Shown: one piece after another, positions 23,595 through 32,034 of the stretch
Position numbering within the stretch: position 1 is the first letter of the stretch
Layout of the letters: each line of letters opens with the position of its first letter
Assembly (NCBI GenBank): GCA_039820405.1
Contig: JBCBQC010000015.1
Location: 24,426 to 88,425 of the forward strand
DNA from: CALLVY01 sp937899855
Lineage (GTDB): Bacteria; Bacteroidota; Bacteroidia; Chitinophagales; Saprospiraceae
Direction of reading: 5' to 3'
DNA length: 64,000 bases
The notes under the pieces: model-generated
Seen by the model: the letters and a program-made list of their open reading frames with translations, nothing else
What the model was told of the DNA's origin: nothing
The model's database searches: none
Program-made: the position numbers and the translations under genes

Positions 23595-24728
23595 TTACGG
23601 GCGCAGAATAATCAAGCGTTTGGTGGTCAGGGTCTTGCCCCGTTCATCGATCAGGCTGTAGAGGTAGGTGCCCTTGCGAAAATCCGAAAGGTCAACCTTG
23701 GTGGTACGCTGGTCCTGGTTGATCTCGTAGTCGTTGCGCCAGACTTCCACCCCAAGGATGTTGTAGATGACCAGCCGGTAAGCCCCCCGATCGAGGTTCA
23801 TAAACTCAAAACGGGCCGATTCGATCGCCGGATTGGGATAGGCAAAGACATCCGCCCGACCGGAATTGACGTAAGCCACGTTGTTGATGACGTCATTGGC
23901 GACGTATTCTACGGATTGCACGATCTCCTCTTCGGCGTCGACGGTCACAATGGCTACGGGTTCTTTGATGCCTTCGGTGTAGAAGTTATAGGTCAGGATG
24001 GTATCCGTTCCCAGAAAGGGAAAGGCCCCCATCACCAGATCGGTAACGTCGATCCAAGGTAGGGGATTGATTTTGGTTTCGATGGTGCTCTCGCGGAGTT
24101 CGGTACGCTGCTCGCGCAGCACTTGGTAGGTACCACCGGGCACCTCCATCTCACCCCAGGCATCCACAAAATCGGTGCGGCTGGAAACAACACGCAACCG
24201 AACGGAATCGGGGGTAACGGGCAAATTATCGAGGATATCGCCCGGAATTTCGTCCACGGAAAAAGGCAGCGTAATCTCGTAACCGGAGGTATTGACTTCC
24301 GGGTAGGTCATCGGGGCGCGGCGGTCTACGATACTGGGCTCAAAATTGACCACCACGTTGAGTCCCAGGCCAACCGGATCAATACCGGCGTAACCGACTT
24401 GCTCGTAGCGGGAATTGGTCTTGCGGATGTAGAGCTCGCCGATGGGATCGAGATCGGTGACGATATCGGCGGTGGGAAAACGGTCCGCATTGTTCCCTCC
24501 CGAAGCCGGGCGGACGACATTCTCGCGGGTAATTCCTTGGAGGCTGGTAAAATCCCAAGTCTGATCCGTACCACTCGGGCCAACGTCGATCCCGCTGGGC
24601 ATCCCATCGAGGGCCACTTTGAGCGTGTCCCCCACCGAGGGGAAAGAAGCACTGGTGACCGTAATCTGAGCCGATAAGCTGGCCGTGAGGACAAACAAAA
24701 AAAGCGTGGGTAACAATCGCATCATCAA
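23595..24728 (-). CDS. Secreted protein with T9SS type A sorting domain
   Basis: A 377-residue exported protein. Signal peptide 1-20 (LLPTLFLFVLTASLSAQ). The middle (20-295) is beta-rich and not recognised; it starts ITVTSASFPSVGDTLKVALDG and includes GPSGTDQTWDFTSL, a segment I have seen at the N-terminus of many Bacteroidota T9SS cargoes. The last 80 residues are a type A sorting domain: VFAYPNPAIESARFEFMN ... YRLVIYNILGVEVWR ... LSDFRKGTYLYSLID ... TKRLIILRP. It should be exported across the outer membrane by T9SS. Confidence 0.88.
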   Translation of the reverse strand: MMMRLLPTLFLFVLTASLSAQITVTSASFPSVGDTLKVALDGMPSGIDVGPSGTDQTWDFTSLQGITRENVVRPASGGNNADRFPTADIVTDLDPIGELYIRKTNSRYEQVGYAGIDPVGLGLNVVVNFEPSIVDRRAPMTYPEVNTSGYEITLPFSVDEIPGDILDNLPVTPDSVRLRVVSSRTDFVDAWGEMEVPGGTYQVLREQRTELRESTIETKINPLPWIDVTDLVMGAFPFLGTDTILTYNFYTEGIKEPVAIVTVDAEEEIVQSVEYVANDVINNVAYVNSGRADVFAYPNPAIESARFEFMNLDRGAYRLVIYNILGVEVWRNDYEINQDQRTTKVDLSDFRKGTYLYSLIDERGKTLTTKRLIILRP

Positions 24729-24748
24729 GGGTATTTTACCGCATTAAC

Positions 24749-24771
24749 AAAAAAAGCCTTGAAGACAAGGC
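24749..24771 (-). terminator. Intrinsic terminator after the ABC exporter gene
   Basis: On the minus strand, GCCTTG-TCTT-CAAGGC (24756-24771) followed by seven T. It lies about 80 nt after the ABC exporter stop. Confidence 0.8.
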
Positions 24772-24851
24772 GTACTGCCTTAAAGTTACGCTTTTTCACC
24801 TTCATTTGCTGATCGGAAGTGTTAAAAGCCAGGCGGAAGGAAACAATTCCC

Positions 24852-26675
24852 CTAAAACGATTGGAGCGACACCAGCTTTTGGTAGGCTCCCCCCCGCGAC
24901 AACAGGGCCTCGTGCTGTCCCCGCTCGACGATCTCCCCTTCGTTGAGTACGATGATTTCGTCGGCGTGCTGAATGGTCGACAAACGGTGGGCAATGACGA
25001 TGGAGGTGCGATTGGCCATCACCTTGAGCAAGGCCTCCTGTACCAATTTTTCGCTCTCCGAGTCGAGGGCGGAGGTGGCCTCATCGAGGATGAGGATGGG
25101 GGGATTTTTCAGGACCGCGCGGGCGATGGTCAGGCGCTGGCGCTGGCCCCCACTGAGTTTTTGCCCGTCGTCGCCGATATTGGTATCGTAGCCCCGTTCC
25201 AGTTTTTCGATAAATTCGTGGGCATTGGCCACCTTGGCGGCCCGGATCAGATCCGCTTCGCTGGCCCCCTCGTTGCCAAAAAGCAAATTGTTGCGGACCG
25301 TATCGTGAAACAGGACGGCGTCCTGCGAAATGTAGCCGATGTGGGAACGAAGGTCCGCCAGCCGCAAATCGCGAATATCGGTCCCGTCGATTTCGATCTG
25401 CCCCCCCACGACGTCGTAGAAGCGATTGAGCAGATAGGCCAGGGTGGATTTTCCACTGCCCGATTGTCCGACCAGGGCCACCGTCTGTCCCTTTTTGACC
25501 GTAAAACTCAGCCCGCGCAACACCTCCTTTTCCGCGTAGCGAAAACGCACCGCTTCAAAGCGAATCGCCTCCTTAAAGGCCAGCAGGGGCTGGGCATCCG
25601 GCCGGTCGGCCAGGGGGTTGACGCTGTCGATCAACTGCATCACGCGCTGGGCGGAGGCATCCCCCCGCTTGATGTCGTAAATGGCTACGGAGATCGCCTT
25701 GGCCGGGTTGATGATCTGGTAAAACAGGGCAATAAAGGTGATGAACACCTCCGGTTCGAGTGCCTGCTGATCCAGGATGAGGGTACTGCCAAACCAAATG
25801 ATGATCAAGATGACCAGCGAACCCAGTACCTCACTGATCGGCGAGGACAGCTCGCGGCGGTATTCCAGCTGGTTCATGTACTCGTAGTAGCGCTGGTTGG
25901 ACTGGCGAAAGCTCGACTGGGCGTAGTTTTCGGCGACGTAGGATTTGACGATGGCCAGGCCCGCAATGTTTTCGTCGATCAAGCTCATCAGCTTCCCCAG
26001 CTCCTTTTTGGCATCTTCCGAAGGCTTTTTAAGGATATTTCCGATGCTGGTGATGATAAAACCCGTGATGGGAATGAGGAGGATGACGAAAAAGGTCAGT
26101 TGGGGGCTCAGGACCAGCATGAGGCCTAGGGTGATCAAAATCATCAGCGGGGCTTCGACCAGGCGCTTGACTGTACTGAGGATGGCCCACTGGATTTCGA
26201 GGACGTCGGTGGTCATGCGGGCGGCGATGTCTCCCTTGCGTTTTTCCGAGAAAAACTGGAGCGGTAGGTGCAGGACCCGGTAGTGGATATCGTTGCGCAG
26301 GTCGCGTTCGATCGCATTGCGCAGGGCGATGATAAAGATGGCGCCGAGGTAGCGAAAGAGGTTTTTGAGGAGGAACATTCCCGCGGCAAAGGCCAGGGTC
26401 CAGAGCAGCACCTGCTGGCGGCCGTGGCGTTCCATCCAGATCGTAAATTGGTAATTGAGCAGGCTTTCGAGGTGGACGCGCAATTCGGTGATGCTCGTCA
26501 GGGGGACGACTTCGCTTACCTCCCGGGTGTTTTGAAAAATGATTTTCAAGATGGGGATGAGTACGGTGATGGAGGCCAGCGAGAAGAGGACCATCAGGAC
26601 GTTGAAGATGGTCGCCAGTACAATCAGGCGGCGGTAGGGACCGGCGTAGCGCAGGATCCGTAAGTAATTTTTCAT
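24852..26675 (-). CDS. ABC exporter, fused permease and ATPase (MsbA-like)
   Basis: A half-transporter that works as a homodimer. Residues 1-320 form the six-helix membrane domain (first helix LIVLATIFNVLMVLFSLASITVLIPIL). The ATPase follows with Walker A LVGQSGSGKSTL, Q-loop YISQDAVLF, signature LSGGQRQRL, Walker B ILILDEATSALD and switch His in IVIAHRLSTI. In Bacteroidota, enzymes of this type flip lipid A or other lipids (MsbA) or drugs; the substrate is inferred, not shown. ATG 26675 is preferred (607 residues, starting MKNYLRILRYAGPYRRL); a GTG at 26702 would add nine residues. Confidence 0.9.
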   Translation of the reverse strand: MKNYLRILRYAGPYRRLIVLATIFNVLMVLFSLASITVLIPILKIIFQNTREVSEVVPLTSITELRVHLESLLNYQFTIWMERHGRQQVLLWTLAFAAGMFLLKNLFRYLGAIFIIALRNAIERDLRNDIHYRVLHLPLQFFSEKRKGDIAARMTTDVLEIQWAILSTVKRLVEAPLMILITLGLMLVLSPQLTFFVILLIPITGFIITSIGNILKKPSEDAKKELGKLMSLIDENIAGLAIVKSYVAENYAQSSFRQSNQRYYEYMNQLEYRRELSSPISEVLGSLVILIIIWFGSTLILDQQALEPEVFITFIALFYQIINPAKAISVAIYDIKRGDASAQRVMQLIDSVNPLADRPDAQPLLAFKEAIRFEAVRFRYAEKEVLRGLSFTVKKGQTVALVGQSGSGKSTLAYLLNRFYDVVGGQIEIDGTDIRDLRLADLRSHIGYISQDAVLFHDTVRNNLLFGNEGASEADLIRAAKVANAHEFIEKLERGYDTNIGDDGQKLSGGQRQRLTIARAVLKNPPILILDEATSALDSESEKLVQEALLKVMANRTSIVIAHRLSTIQHADEIIVLNEGEIVERGQHEALLSRGGAYQKLVSLQSF

Positions 26676-26730
26676 AAACTGCTGCAATTCGGGCCTTGGC
26701 ACGGGGCGCCGGCTCGGTTGGGCGTAACGT

Positions 26731-26769
26731 AAAAAGCCCAGTCCCGACCGCAGTCGGAAAGAGGCTTTT
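26731..26769 (-). terminator. Terminator of the fabH-efp-accB-accC operon
   Basis: On the minus strand a two-part stem: outer AAAAGCC / GGCTTTT and inner CCGAC / GTCGG, followed by a T run (26735-26731). It begins about 45 nt after the accC stop. Confidence 0.8.
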
Positions 26770-26815
26770 CAATTTATGGTCGATACCGGGACGGGCGAGC
26801 CGGTGGCGCGCCAAG

Positions 26816-28180
26816 TTATTCCTCGGGAGGAACTACTTTGCCGGTTTCGAAATCGTAATTATTGAGGAAGCCGGTATTGAAATGTCCGGCCCGAAATTCC
26901 TCGTTTCTCATTAGTAACTGATGAAAGGGTACGGTGGTTTTGATCCCTTCGACGATAAACTCGTCCAGGGCGCGTTCCATTTTGGTGATGCACTCTTCCC
27001 GGGTCTGGGCCCGACAGATCAGTTTGGCGATCATGGAGTCGTAATTGGGGGGAACGGTGTATCCCGCGTAGACGTGGGTATCGACCCGGACGCCGTGCCC
27101 TTTGGGGCTGTGGAAAGAGATGATCTTACCGGGGCTGGGGCGAAAGCCATTTTTTGCGTCCTCCGCATTGATGCGGCATTCGATGGCGTGCATCGTGGGA
27201 ACGTAATTTTTCCCCGAAATGGGCTCGCCCGCGGCAATCTTGATTTGCTCCTTGATCAGATCGTGATCGATCACCTCCTCGGTCACGGTGTGCTCCACCT
27301 GGATACGGGTATTCATTTCCATGAAGTAGAAGTTCCGGTGCTTGTCTACCAGGTACTCCACCGTTCCGACGCCTTCGTAATTGATGGCCTTTCCAGCCTG
27401 GATGGAGGCGTCCCCCATACGCTGGCGCAGGTCATCGGTCATAAAGGGCGAGGGCGATTCTTCCACCAGCTTCTGGTGACGCCGCTGGATGGAGCAGTCG
27501 CGCTCGGAGAGGTGGACCACATTGCCAAACTGGTCGCCCGCCACCTGGATTTCGATGTGGCGGGGTTCTTCGATAAATTTTTCGACGTAGATGCCATCGT
27601 TGCCAAAGGCGGCGCCGGCCTCTACCCGGGCCCGATCCCACTGGTCTTCAAATTCTTCGGGCTTCCAGACGATGCGCATGCCCCGGCCACCACCACCGGC
27701 GGTGGCCTTGAGGATGACGGGATAGCCGATTTCTTCGGCGATCTGGAGGCCCGAATCGAGGTCCTGGAGCAGGCCTTCCGAGCCCGGTACGACGGGTACA
27801 CCGGCCTGGATCATGGTCTCCTTGGCGGTGATTTTATCCCCCATCTTGCGAATTTGCGAGGGGGTGGGGCCGATGAATTTGATGCCGTATTCGGCGCAGA
27901 CCTCCGCAAAATCGGCGTTTTCGGCGAGGAAGCCGTAACCGGGGTGAACGGCATCGGCATTGGTAATCTCGACGGCGGCCATGATGCGGGGAATGCTGAG
28001 GTAGGATTCGGCGGAAGACGGGGGGCCGATACAGACGGCCTCATCGGCGAAACGCACGTGGAGGCTCTCGCGATCGGCGGTGGAGTAAACGGCTACGGTT
28101 TGGATTCCCATCTCCTTACAGGTCCGGACGATGCGCAGCGCAATTTCTCCGCGGTTGGCGATCAATATCTTTTTAAACAT
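26816..28180 (-). CDS. accC: Biotin carboxylase subunit of acetyl-CoA carboxylase
   Basis: Carboxylates the biotin on AccB with bicarbonate and ATP, the first half of malonyl-CoA synthesis. ATP-grasp enzyme of 454 residues: N-terminal FKKILIANRGEIALRIVRTCKE; glycine-rich ATP loop KATAGGGGRGMRIV; active-site block MEMNTRIQVEHTVTEEV; C-terminal domain beginning AIECRINAEDAKNGFRPSPG. It follows accB by 74 nt and closes the fabH-efp-accB-accC cluster; the carboxyltransferase subunits are not in the window. Confidence 0.97.
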   Translation of the reverse strand: MFKKILIANRGEIALRIVRTCKEMGIQTVAVYSTADRESLHVRFADEAVCIGPPSSAESYLSIPRIMAAVEITNADAVHPGYGFLAENADFAEVCAEYGIKFIGPTPSQIRKMGDKITAKETMIQAGVPVVPGSEGLLQDLDSGLQIAEEIGYPVILKATAGGGGRGMRIVWKPEEFEDQWDRARVEAGAAFGNDGIYVEKFIEEPRHIEIQVAGDQFGNVVHLSERDCSIQRRHQKLVEESPSPFMTDDLRQRMGDASIQAGKAINYEGVGTVEYLVDKHRNFYFMEMNTRIQVEHTVTEEVIDHDLIKEQIKIAAGEPISGKNYVPTMHAIECRINAEDAKNGFRPSPGKIISFHSPKGHGVRVDTHVYAGYTVPPNYDSMIAKLICRAQTREECITKMERALDEFIVEGIKTTVPFHQLLMRNEEFRAGHFNTGFLNNYDFETGKVVPPEE

Positions 28181-28254
28181 AGATTTTCTTTGGTTCAGCC
28201 GGGCGGCTCCGCGAGGGAGCGGCCGTTAAAAATTGGGAAAAGGCGAAATCGGGT

Positions 28255-28797
28255 TTAGGCTTTGGGGTCGACCAAAAAGAGGACCTGGTCGTACTCGACG
28301 GGAGAGGCATCGTCGATCATCACTTTGACGATTTTACCCGTTACTTCGGCTTCGATTTCGTTAAACAATTTCATGGCTTCCACGATACAGACTACTTCGC
28401 CGGCGCTGATGCTGTCGCCCACTTTTTTGAAGGGGGGCTTGTCGGGAGCGGAAGAGCGGTAGAAGGTACCGACCATGGGGGAACGCACCTCGAGGTATTG
28501 CTGATCGTTGGCTTCTTCGGCCTGGGGGCTGACGGCGGGCATGGACTCGGAGGGGGTGGGTACTCCCGTGGCAGCGGGAGCGGGTGCTACCGGCTGGACC
28601 GGCATCTGGGGCATCGGCGCTTGGATCGGAACGATCTGTTGGGGTGCCGATACGATTTGCTGGCTGGATTTGGCCCGGCTGTACTTTTTGGTGCGGATGG
28701 TGAGGTTGAACTCGCCATCGCTCATTTTGAATTCGGTGAGGTTGGACTTGTTGATGAGCTTAATTAGCTCCTGAATTTCCTTGAAGGTCATTGGCAT
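28255..28797 (-). CDS. accB: Biotin carboxyl carrier protein of acetyl-CoA carboxylase
   Basis: Carries the CO2 group on biotin between AccC and the carboxyltransferase. The N-terminal helix (FKEIQELIKLINKSNLTEFKM) and a Pro/Ala-rich flexible linker (about 55-95) lead to the biotinyl domain, where the modified lysine is residue 143 in CIVEAMKLFNEIEAE. Total 180 residues. ATG 28797 and ATG 28791 (MTFKEIQ) are both possible starts. It lies 4 nt after efp. Confidence 0.96.
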   Translation of the reverse strand: MPMTFKEIQELIKLINKSNLTEFKMSDGEFNLTIRTKKYSRAKSSQQIVSAPQQIVPIQAPMPQMPVQPVAPAPAATGVPTPSESMPAVSPQAEEANDQQYLEVRSPMVGTFYRSSAPDKPPFKKVGDSISAGEVVCIVEAMKLFNEIEAEVTGKIVKVMIDDASPVEYDQVLFLVDPKA

Positions 28798-28801
28798 AGG
28801 G

Positions 28802-29368
28802 CTATTTTTTTACGCGTTCTACGTAAGAGTTATTGCGGGAATCTACTTTGATCAGGTCACCGACATTGATAAAGAGGGGGACTTTTATTTCGGCACCGGT
28901 TTCGAGGGTGGCGGGCTTTTGGGCATTGGTGGCGGTATCGCCCCGGACGCCGGGCTCGGTGTAGGTCACTTCGAGTTCGATGTACTGGGGCAAGTCGATG
29001 GTCAGGGGGGTCTCCTTTTCAGCGTGGAAGAGGATTTCGATCTGCAAGCCTTCCTTGAGCAGCTTGGCGTTTTCGATCAATTCTTCCTGGATGGGAATTT
29101 GGTCGTAGGTTTCGTTGTCCATGAAGTGGTAGCCGGAATCGTCGCTGTACAGGAATTGGAACTTGCGACGCTCGACCCGTACGACACTGATTTTGTGCCC
29201 CGCGGGAAAGGTGTTGTCGATGACTTTACCGCTGGTCAGGCTTTTTAATTTGGTACGGACAAAAGCGTTGCCCTTGCCGGGTTTGACGTGCTGAAATTCG
29301 ACCACGGAATAGATGTCGTGGTTGTAATCGATGCACAATCCGTTGCGGATATCTGAAGTATTAGCCAT
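28802..29368 (-). CDS. efp: Elongation factor P
   Basis: Binds the ribosome between P and E sites and rescues stalling at proline runs. Three small beta domains; the tip loop carries Lys32 in VKPGKGNAFVRTKLK, the residue that is modified in other bacteria. The C-terminal domain ends GDLIKVDSRNNSYVERVKK, as in standard EF-P. At 188 residues it has normal length. The accB gene follows 4 nt later, so both are probably made from one message; linkage of efp with accB/accC is common in bacteria. Confidence 0.97.
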   Translation of the reverse strand: MANTSDIRNGLCIDYNHDIYSVVEFQHVKPGKGNAFVRTKLKSLTSGKVIDNTFPAGHKISVVRVERRKFQFLYSDDSGYHFMDNETYDQIPIQEELIENAKLLKEGLQIEILFHAEKETPLTIDLPQYIELEVTYTEPGVRGDTATNAQKPATLETGAEIKVPLFINVGDLIKVDSRNNSYVERVKK

Positions 29369-29401
29369 TGGTAATTAGAGAAGATTTATTTGAAAATCAT
29401 G

Positions 29402-29409
29402 CAAAGATA
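29402..29409 (-). promoter_or_regulatory. -7 promoter element for efp-accB-accC (TATCTTTG)
   Basis: On the minus strand an exact TAnnTTTG match 33 nt upstream of the efp ATG, in the fabH-efp gap. It suggests that efp-accB-accC can be transcribed separately from fabH. Confidence 0.55.
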
Positions 29410-29460
29410 TCAATTTTGGGGATTTTCCCCGGGCCTCCACACGAATTCTGCCTTCCGTCC

Positions 29461-30468
29461 CTAGGCCTTCGCCGAGCCGTCGTAGGCCCAAACCAAATAG
29501 GTGGCCCCCCAGGTGAATCCTCCACCGAAGGCCGTTAGCACAATCTTATCGCCCTTCCGCAGTTTTTCCTCGTAATCCCACAGGCACAGGGGCAGGGTAC
29601 CCGCCGTGGTATTACCGTAGCGATCAATGTTGATCATGACCCGCTCCAGAGGAAAATCCAGCGCATTGGCCACGGAATTGATGATCCGAATGTTGGCCTG
29701 GTGGGGCACCAGCCAGTCGATATCGTCCGTACTCAGTTCGTTGCGTTCCAGGAGCTCCTGCACCGTATGGGTCATTCCATTGACCGCATGCTTGAAGACG
29801 GTACGGCCTTCTTGGTACACAAAATGCTCGCGATTGGCCACCGTTTCCGCCGTTGCAGGGTGCAGGGAGCCCCCCGCCTTCATGTTCAAATAGTGACGGC
29901 CGTGGCCATCCGCTTTGAGTACGGCATCCTGTAGGCCCGGCCCCTCCTCATTCGCCTCCAGCATCACGGCTCCCCCGCCATCGCCAAAGATGATACAGGT
30001 AGCCCGGTCGGTGTAGTCGATGATGGAAGACATGACGTCCATTCCCACGACAATGACCTTTTGGTAGGTGGCGGATTCGATGAACTTGGCACCGGTAGAG
30101 AGGGCGTATAAAAACCCAGAGCAGGCGGCGCTGATGTCGTAGCCAAAGGCGTTTTTGGCGCCGACCTTATCGAGAATGGTGTTGGCCGTATCGGGGAAAA
30201 CGCGATCGCCAGTAATGGTAGCGCAGAGAAGTAGGTCCACCTCTTCGGGAGCAGTACCGGTCTTTTCCAGGAGTCCTTTGACCATTTCTACTCCCATATC
30301 GGAGGCCCCCCAGCCCTCCTTGCGGAGAATGTGCCTTTGCTTGATTCCAGTCCGGGTGCGAATCCACTCATCGGAAGTTTCCACCATCGTTTCCAACTGG
30401 GCATTGGTCAGGATGTCTTCGGGCAGGTAGCCTTGTACGCCGGTGATTGCAGCTAGTTTTCGTGACAT
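29461..30468 (-). CDS. fabH: 3-oxoacyl-ACP synthase III
   Basis: Starts fatty-acid synthesis by condensing acetyl-CoA (or a branched acyl-CoA) with malonyl-ACP. Thiolase fold, 335 residues. The catalytic Cys116 lies in DISAACSGFLYAL; the His is in WLVPHQANIRI and the Asn in DRYGNTTAGT, completing the Cys-His-Asn triad. The C-terminal GFGGGFTWGA motif is seen as AFGGGFTWGAT. A near -7 element (TACTTTAG, minus strand) ends 3 nt before the ATG. It heads the efp-accB-accC gene group; Bacteroidota often prefer branched primers, but specificity cannot be read here. Confidence 0.96.
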   Translation of the reverse strand: MSRKLAAITGVQGYLPEDILTNAQLETMVETSDEWIRTRTGIKQRHILRKEGWGASDMGVEMVKGLLEKTGTAPEEVDLLLCATITGDRVFPDTANTILDKVGAKNAFGYDISAACSGFLYALSTGAKFIESATYQKVIVVGMDVMSSIIDYTDRATCIIFGDGGGAVMLEANEEGPGLQDAVLKADGHGRHYLNMKAGGSLHPATAETVANREHFVYQEGRTVFKHAVNGMTHTVQELLERNELSTDDIDWLVPHQANIRIINSVANALDFPLERVMINIDRYGNTTAGTLPLCLWDYEEKLRKGDKIVLTAFGGGFTWGATYLVWAYDGSAKA

Positions 30469-30778
30469 AGTCTAAAGTAAACGGTTAATTTTCAATGGCT
30501 TAGGTCTTCGCTACGCTGCTCGGCGCTCGGTGCCGCCAAAACGGCGTATCCCGGCCATTGGTACCTTTGTGCGTAGGACTGGCAAGGTAGGAAAAATACT
30601 GCACATACCTAGCAAGTGCCCTCATAAATCCCCGGGAAGCCGGGTGGGACTGGACCAAAATGTTAAATTATTTTTTTCCATAATATATCGGCATCATATT
30701 TGATTATTTTACTATATCAAGCTTGGAGAATTCCCCCTTTCCCAAACCATCCGAGCCAGCAAACCAAACAACATCGCT
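30469..30778. other. Divergent intergenic region between fabH and the thioredoxin-SPOR gene
   Basis: 310 bp. The half near fabH is G+C-rich with short inverted repeats (GCTGCTCGGCGC; CCCGGGAAGCCGGG near 30635). The half near 30.7 kb is A+T-rich. A plus-strand -7 element TACCTTTG lies at 30562-30569. No credible gene. Confidence 0.45.
30562..30569 (+). promoter_or_regulatory. -7 promoter element (TACCTTTG)
   Basis: Exact TAnnTTTG match on the plus strand about 210 nt upstream of the thioredoxin-SPOR gene; the long leader makes the link uncertain. Confidence 0.35.
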
Positions 30779-31654
30779 ATGTTAAGACGAGTACTATTCC
30801 TACTCCTACTCCTACCCGGAGTGGCCTTTGCCAATCCCGATGCCGTTGAATTTTACCGAGGCAGCCTGGCCCGGGCCCAAGACAAGGCCGCCGCCGAGGG
30901 CAAGCTGTACCTGGTCGATTTCGTAGCCAATTGGTGTACGCCCTGCCAGTGGATGGACAAGCACACCTTTTCCGACCCCCGTATTGCGCAGTACCTCAAT
31001 CGACACTACGTCCCGGTCAAGGTCGACATCGACGATTTTGATGGCTACGCTTACAAGCAGCAGTACAACGTCCGGGTACTGCCCACCATCCTGATTTTTA
31101 ACGCTCAGGGCAAAGTGGTGGGGCGCTACCAAGAATCCATGGCGCCGTCCAAGCTGATCCAAGTCCTGGCCGAACACAACACGACGGCCAATCGCAGCGC
31201 GAGCACCGTTCCGACGGCTCCCGTCATTACGCGGCCCCAGCCCCCAACCCTCCAGGTCCGACCGAGTGCTTCCCCCAGTAGTTACCACTCCGATACAGCA
31301 CCAAGCCTCCCCTCCAGCCCGGCCTCCCCAGTACGCCCAGCGGCAGCCCCCGCGCCGGCTTCCAGTACGGCGGCCAACAGCCTGTACCGCTTCAGCGCTC
31401 AGCCCCAAGCGGCGGAGGGTTACAGCGTCCAGGTCGGAGTGTACGGCACCTACGGCAACGTCCTGCGGGAAGTGGCCAAATTGGAGGGGCAATTTGCCGA
31501 ACCCGTGGTGGTGCACATCGCGGACTTGAGCGGGCAAACCGTGTACAAAATCCTGGTGGGCGTAGCCCCGAACCGGGCGACCGCCGAATCCCTCCGCGAT
31601 CGCTTACAAAGCGCTGGTTTTCAGGGCTTCATCAAGGATTTGGCCCAGATGTAA
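30779..31654 (+). CDS. Exported thioredoxin-like protein with C-terminal SPOR domain
   Basis: A 291-residue periplasmic protein. Signal peptide 1-18 (LLLLLPGVAFA). The thioredoxin fold covers about 20-135, with the redox pair Cys53 and Cys56 (ANWCTPCQWMDKHTF) and the cis-Pro motif VRVLPTILIF. A Pro/Ser/Ala linker (about 140-205) leads to a SPOR domain from about 214 to the end (YSVQVGVYGTYGNVLREVAKL ... KILVGVAPNRATAESLRDRL), which binds glycan strands lacking stem peptides. The layout suggests a thiol oxidoreductase held at peptidoglycan, perhaps at the division site. It appears to be a single-gene unit. Confidence 0.88.
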   Translation: MLRRVLFLLLLLPGVAFANPDAVEFYRGSLARAQDKAAAEGKLYLVDFVANWCTPCQWMDKHTFSDPRIAQYLNRHYVPVKVDIDDFDGYAYKQQYNVRVLPTILIFNAQGKVVGRYQESMAPSKLIQVLAEHNTTANRSASTVPTAPVITRPQPPTLQVRPSASPSSYHSDTAPSLPSSPASPVRPAAAPAPASSTAANSLYRFSAQPQAAEGYSVQVGVYGTYGNVLREVAKLEGQFAEPVVVHIADLSGQTVYKILVGVAPNRATAESLRDRLQSAGFQGFIKDLAQM

Positions 31655-32034
31655 GCCCTTCACAAAAAATGGTGTTGCGCCCCAGCGTCACCCGATCGAC
31701 TTCCCCAGGAGTTCGTCGGGCGATCTAATTCGTTCAATAATTGACAAATCCAGCCCCCATACGTACTAAAGAGCATGGTTTTTGCGTCTAGTATAAAGTC
31801 TTTTAGCCCCATTTTGGGTGTTGAAAGACAATGACCTATTTATCGCTGATCTACGAGAGAAAAATTCTAAATTCGCGGCGAGGCACCTCATGGCCTAAAA
31901 AGTAACCAATATGCCGTAAGTGGCACAATTAGCGGACTGGCTTGCTATCAAAGTTCGTGCGCTATCCCTATTTTTGCCTGATTGCACCATTATAGCAACT
32001 ATTTGAAAATGAAGTGATTTAAACTTTTCTACCG
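31655..32034. other. Intergenic region before the large T9SS type B gene
   Basis: 380 bp, A+T-rich toward its right side. A -7 element TATTTTTG lies at 31969-31976. A weak inverted repeat (CCCGA ... TCGGG, about 31690-31725) is the only structure seen after the thioredoxin-SPOR gene. No credible gene or RNA. Confidence 0.45.
31969..31976 (+). promoter_or_regulatory. -7 promoter element for the 1368-residue cargo gene (TATTTTTG)
   Basis: Exact TAnnTTTG match 58 nt upstream of ATG 32035. A TTG at 31942-31944 lies 24 nt upstream of it, slightly far for a -33 box. Confidence 0.5.

Noticed and set aside
24819..26129. 436-codon frame antisense to the ABC exporter
   Set aside because: Shadow frame; the exporter on the opposite strand has all ABC motifs. 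The same applies to the long antisense frames over accC, glyA and the SprB-repeat gene.
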